NCBI GenBank assembly: GCA_016928775.1
Contig: JAFGKD010000015.1
Location: 1 to 34,814 of the forward strand
DNA length: 34,814 bases
Reading direction: 5' to 3'
Origin: Candidatus Zhuqueibacterota bacterium
GTDB lineage: Bacteria > Zhuqueibacterota > Zhuqueibacteria > Residuimicrobiales > Krinioviventaceae
Positions 7,397-14,665 of this stretch are shown here, one piece after another. The translations under genes were made by a program, and so were the position numbers. The notes below the pieces were generated by a model that made no database searches, was not told the origin of the DNA, and saw only the letters and a list, made by a program, of their open reading frames with translations. The stretch's first letter is position 1. Every line of letters starts with the position of its first letter.

Positions 7397-8140
7397 ATGC
7401 GAAAAAATTCAATATGGACGATTTTTATCGTCTTCGGAACACTTTTTATTCTCTCCTGTACTGACGCTCAGAAACAAGCGGCTTTGGAAGAGGCGAAGCA
7501 GAAACAGGCAGGTTTTGAGGAACGCGAAAGCGATTTAAAGCAAGAGCTAAGCCGCAAGGCAGCGCAAGTTGAGGCGATGCGAGCTGAAGCAGAGGATATG
7601 CTGAAAAATCTGCAGGATAAAGAAGTGTTGCTGCAAATCAAGCAAGCCGAGCTCGATTCGCTGCGCGAGCAATTGGAGCTCAAAGAGATCGAGCTGGAAC
7701 TGCGGGAAGAGGCAGCGGCAAGAACCAAAAGAGCGGGTCAGTGGCTATTTTTTATCGGCATCGTGCTGATTATCGTTGCGCTTTTTCTTTTTCTCAGCAA
7801 ATCTCGACGAAAAGATGAAACAAAGGACCCTTCGGAAACCAGCGATCTGAAAGCCGAGCAGTCATCGAAGGATAGCGCTGCAGTAGATAAAAAAGAAAAA
7901 GAACCAAAAAAAGACGTAAAAACGGCAAAAGAAGCGCAGAACAAGAAAAAAGAAGAGGCGGAGGCGGCCAAACCTCCGAAAAAAACTTCCTCTCGCACCC
8001 GCAAGAAGCCGGAATCAGAAGCCCAAAAGCCGGAGAGCGAGGAAAAAAAAGAGACAAAGCCGCAAACCAGACGAACGCGGAAAAAAACCGAACCAAAGGC
8101 AGATGACGAGGCAAAAGGCGCTTCAGAAGCATCGGAGTAA
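7397..8140 (+). CDS. Coiled-coil lipoprotein with internal membrane helix and Lys/Glu-rich tail
   Basis: About 247 residues from the ATG at 7397, which follows AAGGGG and begins a lipoprotein signal (hydrophobic stretch ending LFILSC, acylated Cys about residue 20). An ATG at 7379 with AGAGG upstream is a possible alternative start. After the signal comes a Glu/Lys/Leu-rich coiled coil (about 25-115). A strong transmembrane helix follows (about 118-138, WLFFIGIVLIIVALFLFL), then a roughly 105-residue low-complexity tail rich in Lys, Glu, Pro and Arg. If lipidated, the protein would be held to the membrane at two points, with the coiled coil outside and the basic tail inside. No family recognised. 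It stands seven bases upstream of the DUF1080 gene. Confidence 0.7.
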   Translation: MRKNSIWTIFIVFGTLFILSCTDAQKQAALEEAKQKQAGFEERESDLKQELSRKAAQVEAMRAEAEDMLKNLQDKEVLLQIKQAELDSLREQLELKEIELELREEAAARTKRAGQWLFFIGIVLIIVALFLFLSKSRRKDETKDPSETSDLKAEQSSKDSAAVDKKEKEPKKDVKTAKEAQNKKKEEAEAAKPPKKTSSRTRKKPESEAQKPESEEKKETKPQTRRTRKKTEPKADDEAKGASEASE

Positions 8141-8146
8141 AAGGGT

Positions 8147-8839
8147 ATGAAAAGGGCATCTATTTCTTTCGTTCTCACCATTTTTGTGTTCCTATCATTG
8201 CCGGCGCATGCTGGCAATACACTTAATGCTGAATGGCAACAGCTGTTTAATGGCGAAAATCTGGATGGTTGGGAAATCAAAAATGGCCAACACTCCTATG
8301 AGGTCGTTGATGGTTCGATTGTCGGTACGACAGTTGTCGGCCAGCCAAACGGATTCTTGTGCACAAAGACGTCCTATGCGAACTTTATTTTGGAGCTCGA
8401 TTTTTTGGTTGATCCATCGATGAACTCGGGTGTCATGATTCGGGCATTGAGCACAAAGGACTATCAAAATGGTCGGGTGCACGGCTACCAGGTTGAGATT
8501 GATCCTTCCGAGCGCGCCTGGAGCGGCGGTATTTATGATGAAGCGCGACGCGGCTGGTTGTACGATCTACGCCACAATGAAGCGGCTCGCAAGGCATTCA
8601 AGCAGGGAGAGTGGAACAGCCTGCACATTGAAGCCATCGGCAGTTCAATCAGGACATGGTTGAACGGTGTGCCGTGTGCCAACCTTGTTGATGATATGAC
8701 CGCCGAAGGATTTATTGGCTTGCAAGTGCACAGCAGCACTATCGGAGGCGCCCAGGTGCGATGGAAAAATATTCGCATCCTGGATTTGGGGACAACAACG
8801 GAATATCCACAGGAGATCAAGGGCCACATTCCTGATTGA
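8147..8839 (+). CDS. Exported DUF1080 (3-keto-disaccharide hydrolase-type) protein
   Basis: A 230-residue protein with a signal peptide (about 1-23, ending AHAGN) and one DUF1080 domain filling the rest. Recognisable family blocks are [15 protein letters not shown], the Y-x-V-x-DGSIVGT segment, [20 protein letters not shown], the GYQVEIDP stretch and [10 protein letters not shown]. The fold is a concanavalin-like beta-sandwich. Members have been linked to 3-keto-glycoside hydrolysis and to sugar binding in the periplasm. AAGGGT stands just before the ATG. It is in an apparent operon with the preceding lipoprotein and, less tightly, with the ADP-ribosylglycohydrolase-type gene 193 bp downstream. 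Confidence 0.9.
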   Translation: MKRASISFVLTIFVFLSLPAHAGNTLNAEWQQLFNGENLDGWEIKNGQHSYEVVDGSIVGTTVVGQPNGFLCTKTSYANFILELDFLVDPSMNSGVMIRALSTKDYQNGRVHGYQVEIDPSERAWSGGIYDEARRGWLYDLRHNEAARKAFKQGEWNSLHIEAIGSSIRTWLNGVPCANLVDDMTAEGFIGLQVHSSTIGGAQVRWKNIRILDLGTTTEYPQEIKGHIPD

Positions 8840-8940
8840 CATTGATCACCGATTTTGCAGGGCGGTTTTTTCAAGTTGAAGAAGCTGTGAGAATATTCGA
8901 TGAGGTCTATGCCGCACTCAAGGCTCGCGAGCATCCTTGA
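8836..8940 (+). pseudogene. Possible 34-codon C-terminal remnant of an enzyme gene
   Basis: Directly behind the DUF1080 gene, in another frame, 34 open codons without a start end in TGA. The translation (ITDFAGRFFQVEEAVRIFDE and on to ALKAREHP) has the look of the final helix of a dehydrogenase or sugar isomerase. It does not look like random sequence, but the family cannot be named and chance is not excluded. Confidence 0.2.
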
Positions 8941-9032
8941 AGATTATGAGGCAAAAGGAAAAATCGATGAAATGCACTGTCGGAGTGGCGTGTCTTGGCA
9001 TGGAGGGTAAAAAATCCATAAAGGAGAGTCTC

Positions 9033-10769
9033 ATGAGAAAAATTATCTTTATCTCATTTGTCAGCTTGTTACTTGTAACGTGCACACAAGCACCACAATC
9101 AGTCCGGCGAATTAAAGTATCGGATTATGTTGATAAGATGCAAGCCGGCTGGGTTGGCCAGATGGTTGGTGTTGGCTGGGGCGGACCAACGGAATTTAAA
9201 TGGACCGGGCAGATCATTCCCGAAGAGGCCATGCCGGAGTGGCAGCCGCACATGGTGAATCAATTTGGCCAGGATGATATTTATGTGGAAATGACCTTTC
9301 TTCGCACGCTGGAGCAGTATGGTTTTGACGTGGATATTCGCCAGGCTGGAATCGATTTTGCCAACAGCAAGTACATGCTCTGGCATGCCAACAGAGCCGG
9401 TCGGGATAATTTGCGCGCCGGTATTGCGCCGCCTTTTTCCGGTCATCCGCAGTTCAATTCACATGCAGATGATATCGATTATCAAATCGAAGCCGACTAT
9501 GCCGGTCTCATCTCCCCGGGCATGCCACAGTCCGCAATTGACCTGGGAGAAATCTTTGGACGGTTGATGAACTATGGCGATGGCCTGTACGGCGGTCAAT
9601 TTGTCGCCGGCATGTATGCCGAGGCTTTTTTCGAGAATGATATCGAAACGATCATTCTGGCTGGTTTGGCGTGTATTCCCGCACAAAGCCAGTACCATGA
9701 GGCGATCACAGACGTGTTGAACTGGTATCAGGAAAATCCGGACAATTGGCAAATAACCTGGGAATTGATCGAAGCCAAATACCAGGATAATCCCGAATAT
9801 CGCAAGTTCTCCTGCTCTGGCGCAAATAGCGATTTTAACATTGATGCCAAAATTAACGGCGCTTATATTGTCATGGGACTCTTGTACGGCAAGGGTGATC
9901 CGGATCAAACAGTCATCATTTCCACTCGGTGCGGTCAGGACTCTGACTGCAACCCCTCAAACGCCGCCGGCGTTCTGTTCACCACGATCGGCTTTGCCAA
10001 TCTGGATGAAAAATTCACCAGCGCGATAAATCCGGAGCCGAAATTTTCCTATACAGATTATAACTTTCCAGGACTCATCGATGTATGCGAAAGCCTTGCA
10101 CGTCAGGCGGTGCAACGAGCCGGTGGTGCGGTTGAGTTGGATGAGAATAACAACGAATGGTTTATGATCCCGGTACAGTCGCCCAAACCGAGTCAGTTCG
10201 AACAATGCTGGGATGCGGCGCCCGTCACCCGGGATGTGAATTTTACGGAAGAGGAAATGCAGCAGATTACTGTTCGCGTGCGCAAGCCGGAAGAGTTTGT
10301 CCGTTCCTGGCAGATCGCCGGCCCCTACCAGCAAGCCGGTCTTCAGGGCAACGCGCTTTTTGATGTCGAATTCCCACCGGAAAACAAGGATGCCCAGGTA
10401 AAGTGGCAGTCGCTACCTCCTGGCGAAGACGGCTACGTTCAGCCAATCGTGCCATTGGATCGAATTTATGATACAACGCACGCTGCTGCTTATATGAAAA
10501 CGCAATTTCGCTCCGATTCAACCCGTCCGGCTACGCTGGAGATTGGCAGTGACGATGGCGTCAAGGTATGGTTGAACGATGAGCTGGTGCACGCCCTCAA
10601 CATACAGCGCGGCGTCAATCCAGGTGAGGACAAAGTTGATGTGACACTCAAAGAGGGCTGGAACGATCTTTTGCTCAAAGTCACGCAGGGCGAGGGCGGC
10701 TGGGGTGCTGTGCTTTGTATTGTAGATGAAAAAAACAAGGCAATTACCGATTTAGAGTTTAAAAATTAA
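9033..10769 (+). CDS. Lipoprotein ADP-ribosylglycohydrolase-family enzyme with C-terminal jelly-roll domain
   Basis: 578 residues from the ATG at 9033, chosen because AAGGAGAG precedes it and a lipoprotein signal follows (LLLVTC, Cys 17). Frames from 8937 add an implausible basic leader. The catalytic part (about 30-400) is of the ADP-ribosylglycohydrolase (ARH/DraG) fold. It has an early acidic QDDIYVEMTF motif near residue 80, a SHADDIDYQIEADYAGL segment, and CGQDSDCNPSNAAG near 300, which corresponds to the metal-binding GDTD-type motif. From about 420 a beta-sandwich follows (SWQIAGPYQ, IGSDDGVKVWLNDELVH, GWNDLLLKVTQG), as found attached to glycoside hydrolases. Known relatives remove ADP-ribose from proteins inside cells. 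An exported lipoprotein next to a permease and ribokinase suggests cleavage of an external riboside or glycoside. Confidence 0.85.
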   Translation: MRKIIFISFVSLLLVTCTQAPQSVRRIKVSDYVDKMQAGWVGQMVGVGWGGPTEFKWTGQIIPEEAMPEWQPHMVNQFGQDDIYVEMTFLRTLEQYGFDVDIRQAGIDFANSKYMLWHANRAGRDNLRAGIAPPFSGHPQFNSHADDIDYQIEADYAGLISPGMPQSAIDLGEIFGRLMNYGDGLYGGQFVAGMYAEAFFENDIETIILAGLACIPAQSQYHEAITDVLNWYQENPDNWQITWELIEAKYQDNPEYRKFSCSGANSDFNIDAKINGAYIVMGLLYGKGDPDQTVIISTRCGQDSDCNPSNAAGVLFTTIGFANLDEKFTSAINPEPKFSYTDYNFPGLIDVCESLARQAVQRAGGAVELDENNNEWFMIPVQSPKPSQFEQCWDAAPVTRDVNFTEEEMQQITVRVRKPEEFVRSWQIAGPYQQAGLQGNALFDVEFPPENKDAQVKWQSLPPGEDGYVQPIVPLDRIYDTTHAAAYMKTQFRSDSTRPATLEIGSDDGVKVWLNDELVHALNIQRGVNPGEDKVDVTLKEGWNDLLLKVTQGEGGWGAVLCIVDEKNKAITDLEFKN

Positions 10770-10803
10770 TCGAACGCGAGTTGTAGCAGGAAAGGAGACG
10801 GAT

Positions 10804-11808
10804 ATGGTTGTAGTACAGTCGTATGCTTTGGGCGTATTAATGTGCTTTATCACCATGTTGTGCTGGGGATCATGGGCCAACACGCAAAAGTTAGCCAGTC
10901 GTGAATGGCGGTTTCAACTTTTTTATTGGGACTATTCCATCGGTGTGCTCCTTCTTGCCGTTGTGTTCGCCTTGACCATGGGCAGTATTGGCGAATCAGG
11001 ACGCAGCTTTTTCGCGGATATGGGACAAGCATCGGGTAAAGCCATTACATCTGCTTTGATCGGCGGGATTGTTTTTAATTTGGCCAATATTCTCCTTGTC
11101 GCAGCGATTGATATCGCCGGCATGGCGGTCGCTTTTCCGGTCGGGATCGGTCTGGCTTTGGTGATCGGTGTGATCACGAATTATATTGCCGTGCCCGTTG
11201 GGAACCCGGTGTTCCTGTTCGTCGGGGTCGCACTTGTTGTCGTCGCTATCGTTATTGACGCGATTATTTACGGCAAACTCCCCTCGGAGTCGAACCGGGG
11301 TGTCGCCAAAGGTCTGATCATCTCTATCATTGCCGGCGTGGCCATGGGATTCTTTTACCGTTTTGTCGCTGCATCCATGTCCACCGATTTCGTGAATCCG
11401 CAAGCCGGATTCTTGACACCTTACACCGCGGTCGTGTTCTTCTCGATCGGGTTGCTTGTGTCCAATCTGCTTTTTGTCACGGCTATCATGCTCAAACCGT
11501 TCACCGGTGAACCGGTTGGTTTGACAGATTATTTTACCAAAGGCAATGCCCGGCTGCACCTCGTGGGGATTTTAGGCGGCGTAATCTGGAGTATCGGCAT
11601 GTCTTTCAGCATCATTGCCTCGGGGGTGGCTGGATTTGCCATTTCCTACGGCCTCGGTCAGGGCGCTACCATGGTGGCCGCCTTTTGGGGCGTTTTTATC
11701 TGGAAAGAATTCAAAGATGCACCCAAGCGAACAAACGGCCTGATTGCCGCGATGTTTATCTGCTTTATCATTGGACTTGGCCTGATCATCTACTCCAGAA
11801 TAGCCTGA
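10804..11808 (+). CDS. Ureide-permease-like (GRP/UPS-type) transporter
   Basis: A 334-residue inner-membrane protein with about ten hydrophobic helices in a drug/metabolite-transporter arrangement. The start (GVLMCFITMLCWGSWANTQK), the DYSIGVLLLAVVFALTMGSIG segment and the GNPVFLFVGVALVVVAIVID block resemble plant ureide permeases and the bacterial GRP sugar-transporter relatives. Those proteins carry allantoin, purine-related or sugar substrates with protons. AAGGAGACGGAT gives a good ribosome site. It lies 34 bp after the ADP-ribosylglycohydrolase-type gene and 22 bp before a ribokinase, so its substrate is probably the riboside or ribose released by the former. The exact substrate is unknown. 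Confidence 0.8.
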   Translation: MVVVQSYALGVLMCFITMLCWGSWANTQKLASREWRFQLFYWDYSIGVLLLAVVFALTMGSIGESGRSFFADMGQASGKAITSALIGGIVFNLANILLVAAIDIAGMAVAFPVGIGLALVIGVITNYIAVPVGNPVFLFVGVALVVVAIVIDAIIYGKLPSESNRGVAKGLIISIIAGVAMGFFYRFVAASMSTDFVNPQAGFLTPYTAVVFFSIGLLVSNLLFVTAIMLKPFTGEPVGLTDYFTKGNARLHLVGILGGVIWSIGMSFSIIASGVAGFAISYGLGQGATMVAAFWGVFIWKEFKDAPKRTNGLIAAMFICFIIGLGLIIYSRIA

Positions 11809-11830
11809 GACCGGGAAAGGAGATATTTTT

Positions 11831-12745
11831 ATGCGAATAACCGTGGTAGGAAGCTCCAATACGGATATGATCATAAAAGTCCCGCGAATTCCTCGCCCGG
11901 GAGAGACGATCCTGGGGGGGACGTTTCAAATCGCTGCCGGCGGCAAAGGTGCCAATCAGGCGGTCGCCGCGGCGCGTGCCGGCGGACACGTGAGTTTTGT
12001 CGCTCGCGTGGGCGATGATATATTTGGTGAACAGGCCATTCAAGGATTTCAATCGGACAAAATAGGTGTCGATTACGTCATCAAAGACAAAAATGCGCCA
12101 TCCGGTGTTGCGGAAATATTTGTCGCTGAAGATGGCGAGAACAGCATCGCAGTCGCTTCGGGTGCAAACGCCAATCTTTCTCCGGCTGATGTTGAAGCAG
12201 CGCGCCACGTTATCACAAGTGCTGACATACTTGTTTTGCAGCTTGAATCACCCATCGACACAGTGACAGCCGCAGCAAAACTGGCGCGTGACAATGGCGT
12301 GCAGGTTATACTCAATCCGGCACCGGCACAACGACTAGCAGACGAGCTGCTGCAGAATATCTCCATTATCACCCCAAACGAAACAGAGGCAGAAATACTG
12401 ACGGGAATCGCTGTGCAGGATGAAGCGACGGCCGAAAAAGCAGCATTCATGCTGAGAGCCAAAGGTATCAAAATTGTCATCATTACCCTGGGAGCGCGCG
12501 GTGTGTACATTTCTTCCGAGTTTTTTTCCGGTGCACAAACGGGGTTCAAAGTCGATCCCGTTGATACGACCGCTGCCGGCGATGTGTTTAACGGTGCTCT
12601 TTCAGTCGCTGTCGCGGAAGGACGATCCTTGCAGGACGCCGTTCGATTTGCGCAAGCCGCGGCCGCGTTGTCCGTGACCAAGCTCGGCGCCCAGCCAAGT
12701 GCGCCGCTGCGCGCCGAGATCGAGTCATTTCAGCCAGGAGGATGA
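11831..12745 (+). CDS. rbsK: Ribokinase
   Basis: A 304-residue PfkB-family kinase of ribokinase length; phosphorylates ribose to ribose 5-phosphate in the cytoplasm. Seen: the N-terminal VVGSSNTDMIIKVPRIPRPG motif with ribose-binding Asn and Asp, the AAGGKGANQAVAAARAG glycine motif (about 36-52), NETEAEILTG, and the C-terminal anion-hole/catalytic motif DTTAAGDVFNGAL with the catalytic Asp at 251. AAAGGAGA precedes the ATG. It is followed after four bases by the next permease gene, so the two are surely in one transcript. Related sugars or nucleosides remain possible substrates, but the motifs favour ribose. Confidence 0.92.
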   Translation: MRITVVGSSNTDMIIKVPRIPRPGETILGGTFQIAAGGKGANQAVAAARAGGHVSFVARVGDDIFGEQAIQGFQSDKIGVDYVIKDKNAPSGVAEIFVAEDGENSIAVASGANANLSPADVEAARHVITSADILVLQLESPIDTVTAAAKLARDNGVQVILNPAPAQRLADELLQNISIITPNETEAEILTGIAVQDEATAEKAAFMLRAKGIKIVIITLGARGVYISSEFFSGAQTGFKVDPVDTTAAGDVFNGALSVAVAEGRSLQDAVRFAQAAAALSVTKLGAQPSAPLRAEIESFQPGG

Positions 12746-12749
12746 TCGA

Positions 12750-13931
12750 ATGAATGCAACTCTTGCACTTTTGCTCATTGCCGTTGCTTATGCCGTTGGT
12801 GATGTGGTCTCCTCCAAGACCAAAGCAGTATTGTCCATGTTATTCATTGCCGGATTGTTGTTTCTGCTCGGTTTCTGGACAGTTCTGCCGAAAACGCTCT
12901 TTGACGATGCCAAAGTGTTTGACTTTGCGATTGCCATTGTGCCCATGCTGATTGTTCACATGGGTACCTTGCTCAATATCAAGGAACTAAAAGAAGAATG
13001 GAAAACGGTTATCATTGCGCTGACATCGATAGTAGCGGTCGCCATTGTGCTGTTTTTGGTGGGTTCGCCATTGATCGGCAAAGAATATGCTGTATCCGCC
13101 GCTGGTCCGATCACAGGCGGCGTGGTCGCCACGTTGATCGTCCAGGAAGCGCTTGGCGAAATGGGATTGGATACGATCGTCGTTTTCGCCACTCTTCTAC
13201 TTGTGCTGCAATCATTCATCGGTTTGCCGGTGGCTTCTTACTGTTTGACCAGGGAAGCACAACGGCTTTTGCAGACGTTCAAGGGCGAAGAATCTCACCG
13301 CGCCAGGGGCAATCATGATTCATCACCATTAAAGCCCAGGTGGCAATTTATCCCCGCGCTTCCGGTAAAACTGCAGACGCCTTTTATCCTGTTGATGAAA
13401 ACCATGTTAGTGGGCTGGTTCGCTGTTTACGTTGCGCATCTTTTGGGCGATGTCATCAATAAATATGTTATGGCCTTGATTTTTGGCATTATATTCAGAG
13501 AAATAGGCTTTTTGGAATTCAAGATTTTAGACAAGGCCAATGCTGCCGGCTTGGCCCTGTTTGTCTTGTTAGTGCCGGTATTTGCCAGCCTGCCGAAAGC
13601 AACACCGCACATGGTTGCCTCGCTCTTTATCCCCATATTCTGCGCTTTTCTTTTGTCTGTTGTGGCCATTTTGGCCGTGACCTTGCTGCTTGCCCGGATC
13701 ATGAACTACTCGTGGAGCCTGTCCATTGCCCTGGGACTATCCTGTATGTTTGGTTTTCCGGGAACTTTTATCATTTCCGAAGAAGTTGCCGCAGCACAAT
13801 CCAGCAACCAACAGGAACGACAGTTTTTGCTGTCGACTATTCTGCCGAAAATGTTGGTGGCGGGTTTTACAACGGTCACGATTGCTTCTGTATTTATTGC
13901 CGGGATTATGATCAAGTTTTTAAATGTGTGA
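12750..13931 (+). CDS. Polytopic membrane permease with GltS-like inverted glycine motifs
   Basis: 393 residues from the ATG at 12750, which follows CCAGGAGGATGATCGA. An in-frame ATG at 12699 lies inside the ribokinase gene and is rejected. About ten or eleven membrane helices occur in two halves around a short hydrophilic loop near residues 175-200. Each half has a helix break: AAGPITGGVVATLIVQEAL in the first and GLSCMFGFPGTFIISEE in the second. This recalls sodium-coupled carriers of the glutamate/2-keto-sugar-acid type, but I cannot place the family exactly. Tight linkage to ribokinase suggests uptake or export of a related sugar metabolite. No terminator is visible behind it. Confidence 0.7.
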   Translation: MNATLALLLIAVAYAVGDVVSSKTKAVLSMLFIAGLLFLLGFWTVLPKTLFDDAKVFDFAIAIVPMLIVHMGTLLNIKELKEEWKTVIIALTSIVAVAIVLFLVGSPLIGKEYAVSAAGPITGGVVATLIVQEALGEMGLDTIVVFATLLLVLQSFIGLPVASYCLTREAQRLLQTFKGEESHRARGNHDSSPLKPRWQFIPALPVKLQTPFILLMKTMLVGWFAVYVAHLLGDVINKYVMALIFGIIFREIGFLEFKILDKANAAGLALFVLLVPVFASLPKATPHMVASLFIPIFCAFLLSVVAILAVTLLLARIMNYSWSLSIALGLSCMFGFPGTFIISEEVAAAQSSNQQERQFLLSTILPKMLVAGFTTVTIASVFIAGIMIKFLNV

Positions 13932-14029
13932 ATATGTTCTCCAAAAAAATGCAGCATCTTGCCGGGAGCTCGGGGCGCAACTAAATTTTAAGCCACTGAT
14001 GCACACGGATAAACACGGATATTTATTTA

Positions 14030-14100
14030 GCCTGAAAAATTCATTCACAAGACACAAAATCCCAAAGGCTGTTTTTATTTGACTTGCTGGATCTATTTAA
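14030..14100 (+). repeat. Interspersed repeat, copy 1
   Basis: Starting at GCCTGAAAAATTCATTCACA and running through GGCTGTTTTTATTTGACTTG, this copy aligns along about 70 bp with the copy at 34730-34800, with a few small gaps. The start of the unit is also recognisable at 19993-20050. Confidence 0.75.
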
Positions 14101-14150
14101 ACTACGTGGATATGAATCTTATTATTTTTGTTGAATAAACCTAACTTTCT

Positions 14151-14196
14151 TTTTTTTTGTGTCTTGGTGGCTTCGTGTGAAAAGTTTGTGAATAAA
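14151..14196 (-). repeat. Interspersed repeat, inverted copy
   Basis: The minus strand reads TTTATTCACAAACTTTTCAC, then ACGAAGCCACCAAGACAC. It matches the plus-strand copy at 20001-20040 closely. With the copy at 14030-14100 it forms a convergent pair about 50 bp apart. Confidence 0.7.
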
Positions 14197-14273
14197 GCAC
14201 ATTGAGGACTTGGTTTATTTGCTTGTATCAATAAATCTTTATCCACATCAAAAAAATCCGCGTAATTCATAGA

Positions 14274-14446
14274 CCAATGTCCGCGGATTGCACGGATTTA
14301 CACGGATTAAAAATCATTTTAAAATCATATTGATCCGGATAATCCGTGACATCTTGTATTTTTAGCAAGATTTTGATCGAAATACTTTACAACAAGGCTG
14401 CGCTATGCAATCCGTGTCAACCGTGTCATCCGCGGACCATTTTGGT
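14274..14446. repeat. 173-bp element with imperfect terminal inverted repeats
   Basis: The left arm (14274-14309, CCAATGTCCGCGGATTGCAC and on to ACACGGATTA) is the imperfect reverse complement of the right arm (14408-14446). Both contain TCCGCGGAT and ACACGGATT. The interior has no gene. MITE-like or a degenerate relic. Confidence 0.6.
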
Positions 14447-14665
14447 TGTGGCCTTTGGCCGCGCCAAGAAAATCCGTGGCTTTTTTTATTCAAAATACGC
14501 AAGATTGACCAGGGCATTACGTTTCATCCAGGGCTTGAAATTATGAAGCATATGCCTTCAGCGTGCAACGGGAACAAATATTCATTTTACCCATTAAAAG
14601 ATCAGCAGAAACCCAAATCCAATTCACCTCAAATAAAAACCTGAACAAGGAAAGGCGGACGTCAT

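Larger units (their letters stand above)
13932..14665. other. 734-bp gene-free stretch filled with degenerate repeats
   Basis: No credible gene. The stretch holds CACGGAT-type repeats (about 14000-14023 and 14274-14446) and both orientations of a TTCACACAAAG-type repeat (14030-14100 and 14151-14196). Frames of 60-90 codons across it lack ribosome sites and family resemblance. The promoter for the CotH-type gene must lie near its right end but is not evident. Confidence 0.6.

Noticed and set aside
7738..8280. Minus-strand frames of 120-180 codons, Ser/Phe-rich
   Set aside because: Antisense reading of the Lys/Glu-rich tail of the coiled-coil lipoprotein; no start signals.
8937..9032. Upstream in-frame extension of the ADP-ribosylglycohydrolase-type gene
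   Set aside because: The ATG at 9033 has a strong AAGGAGAG site and begins a proper lipoprotein signal; the extension would bury it.
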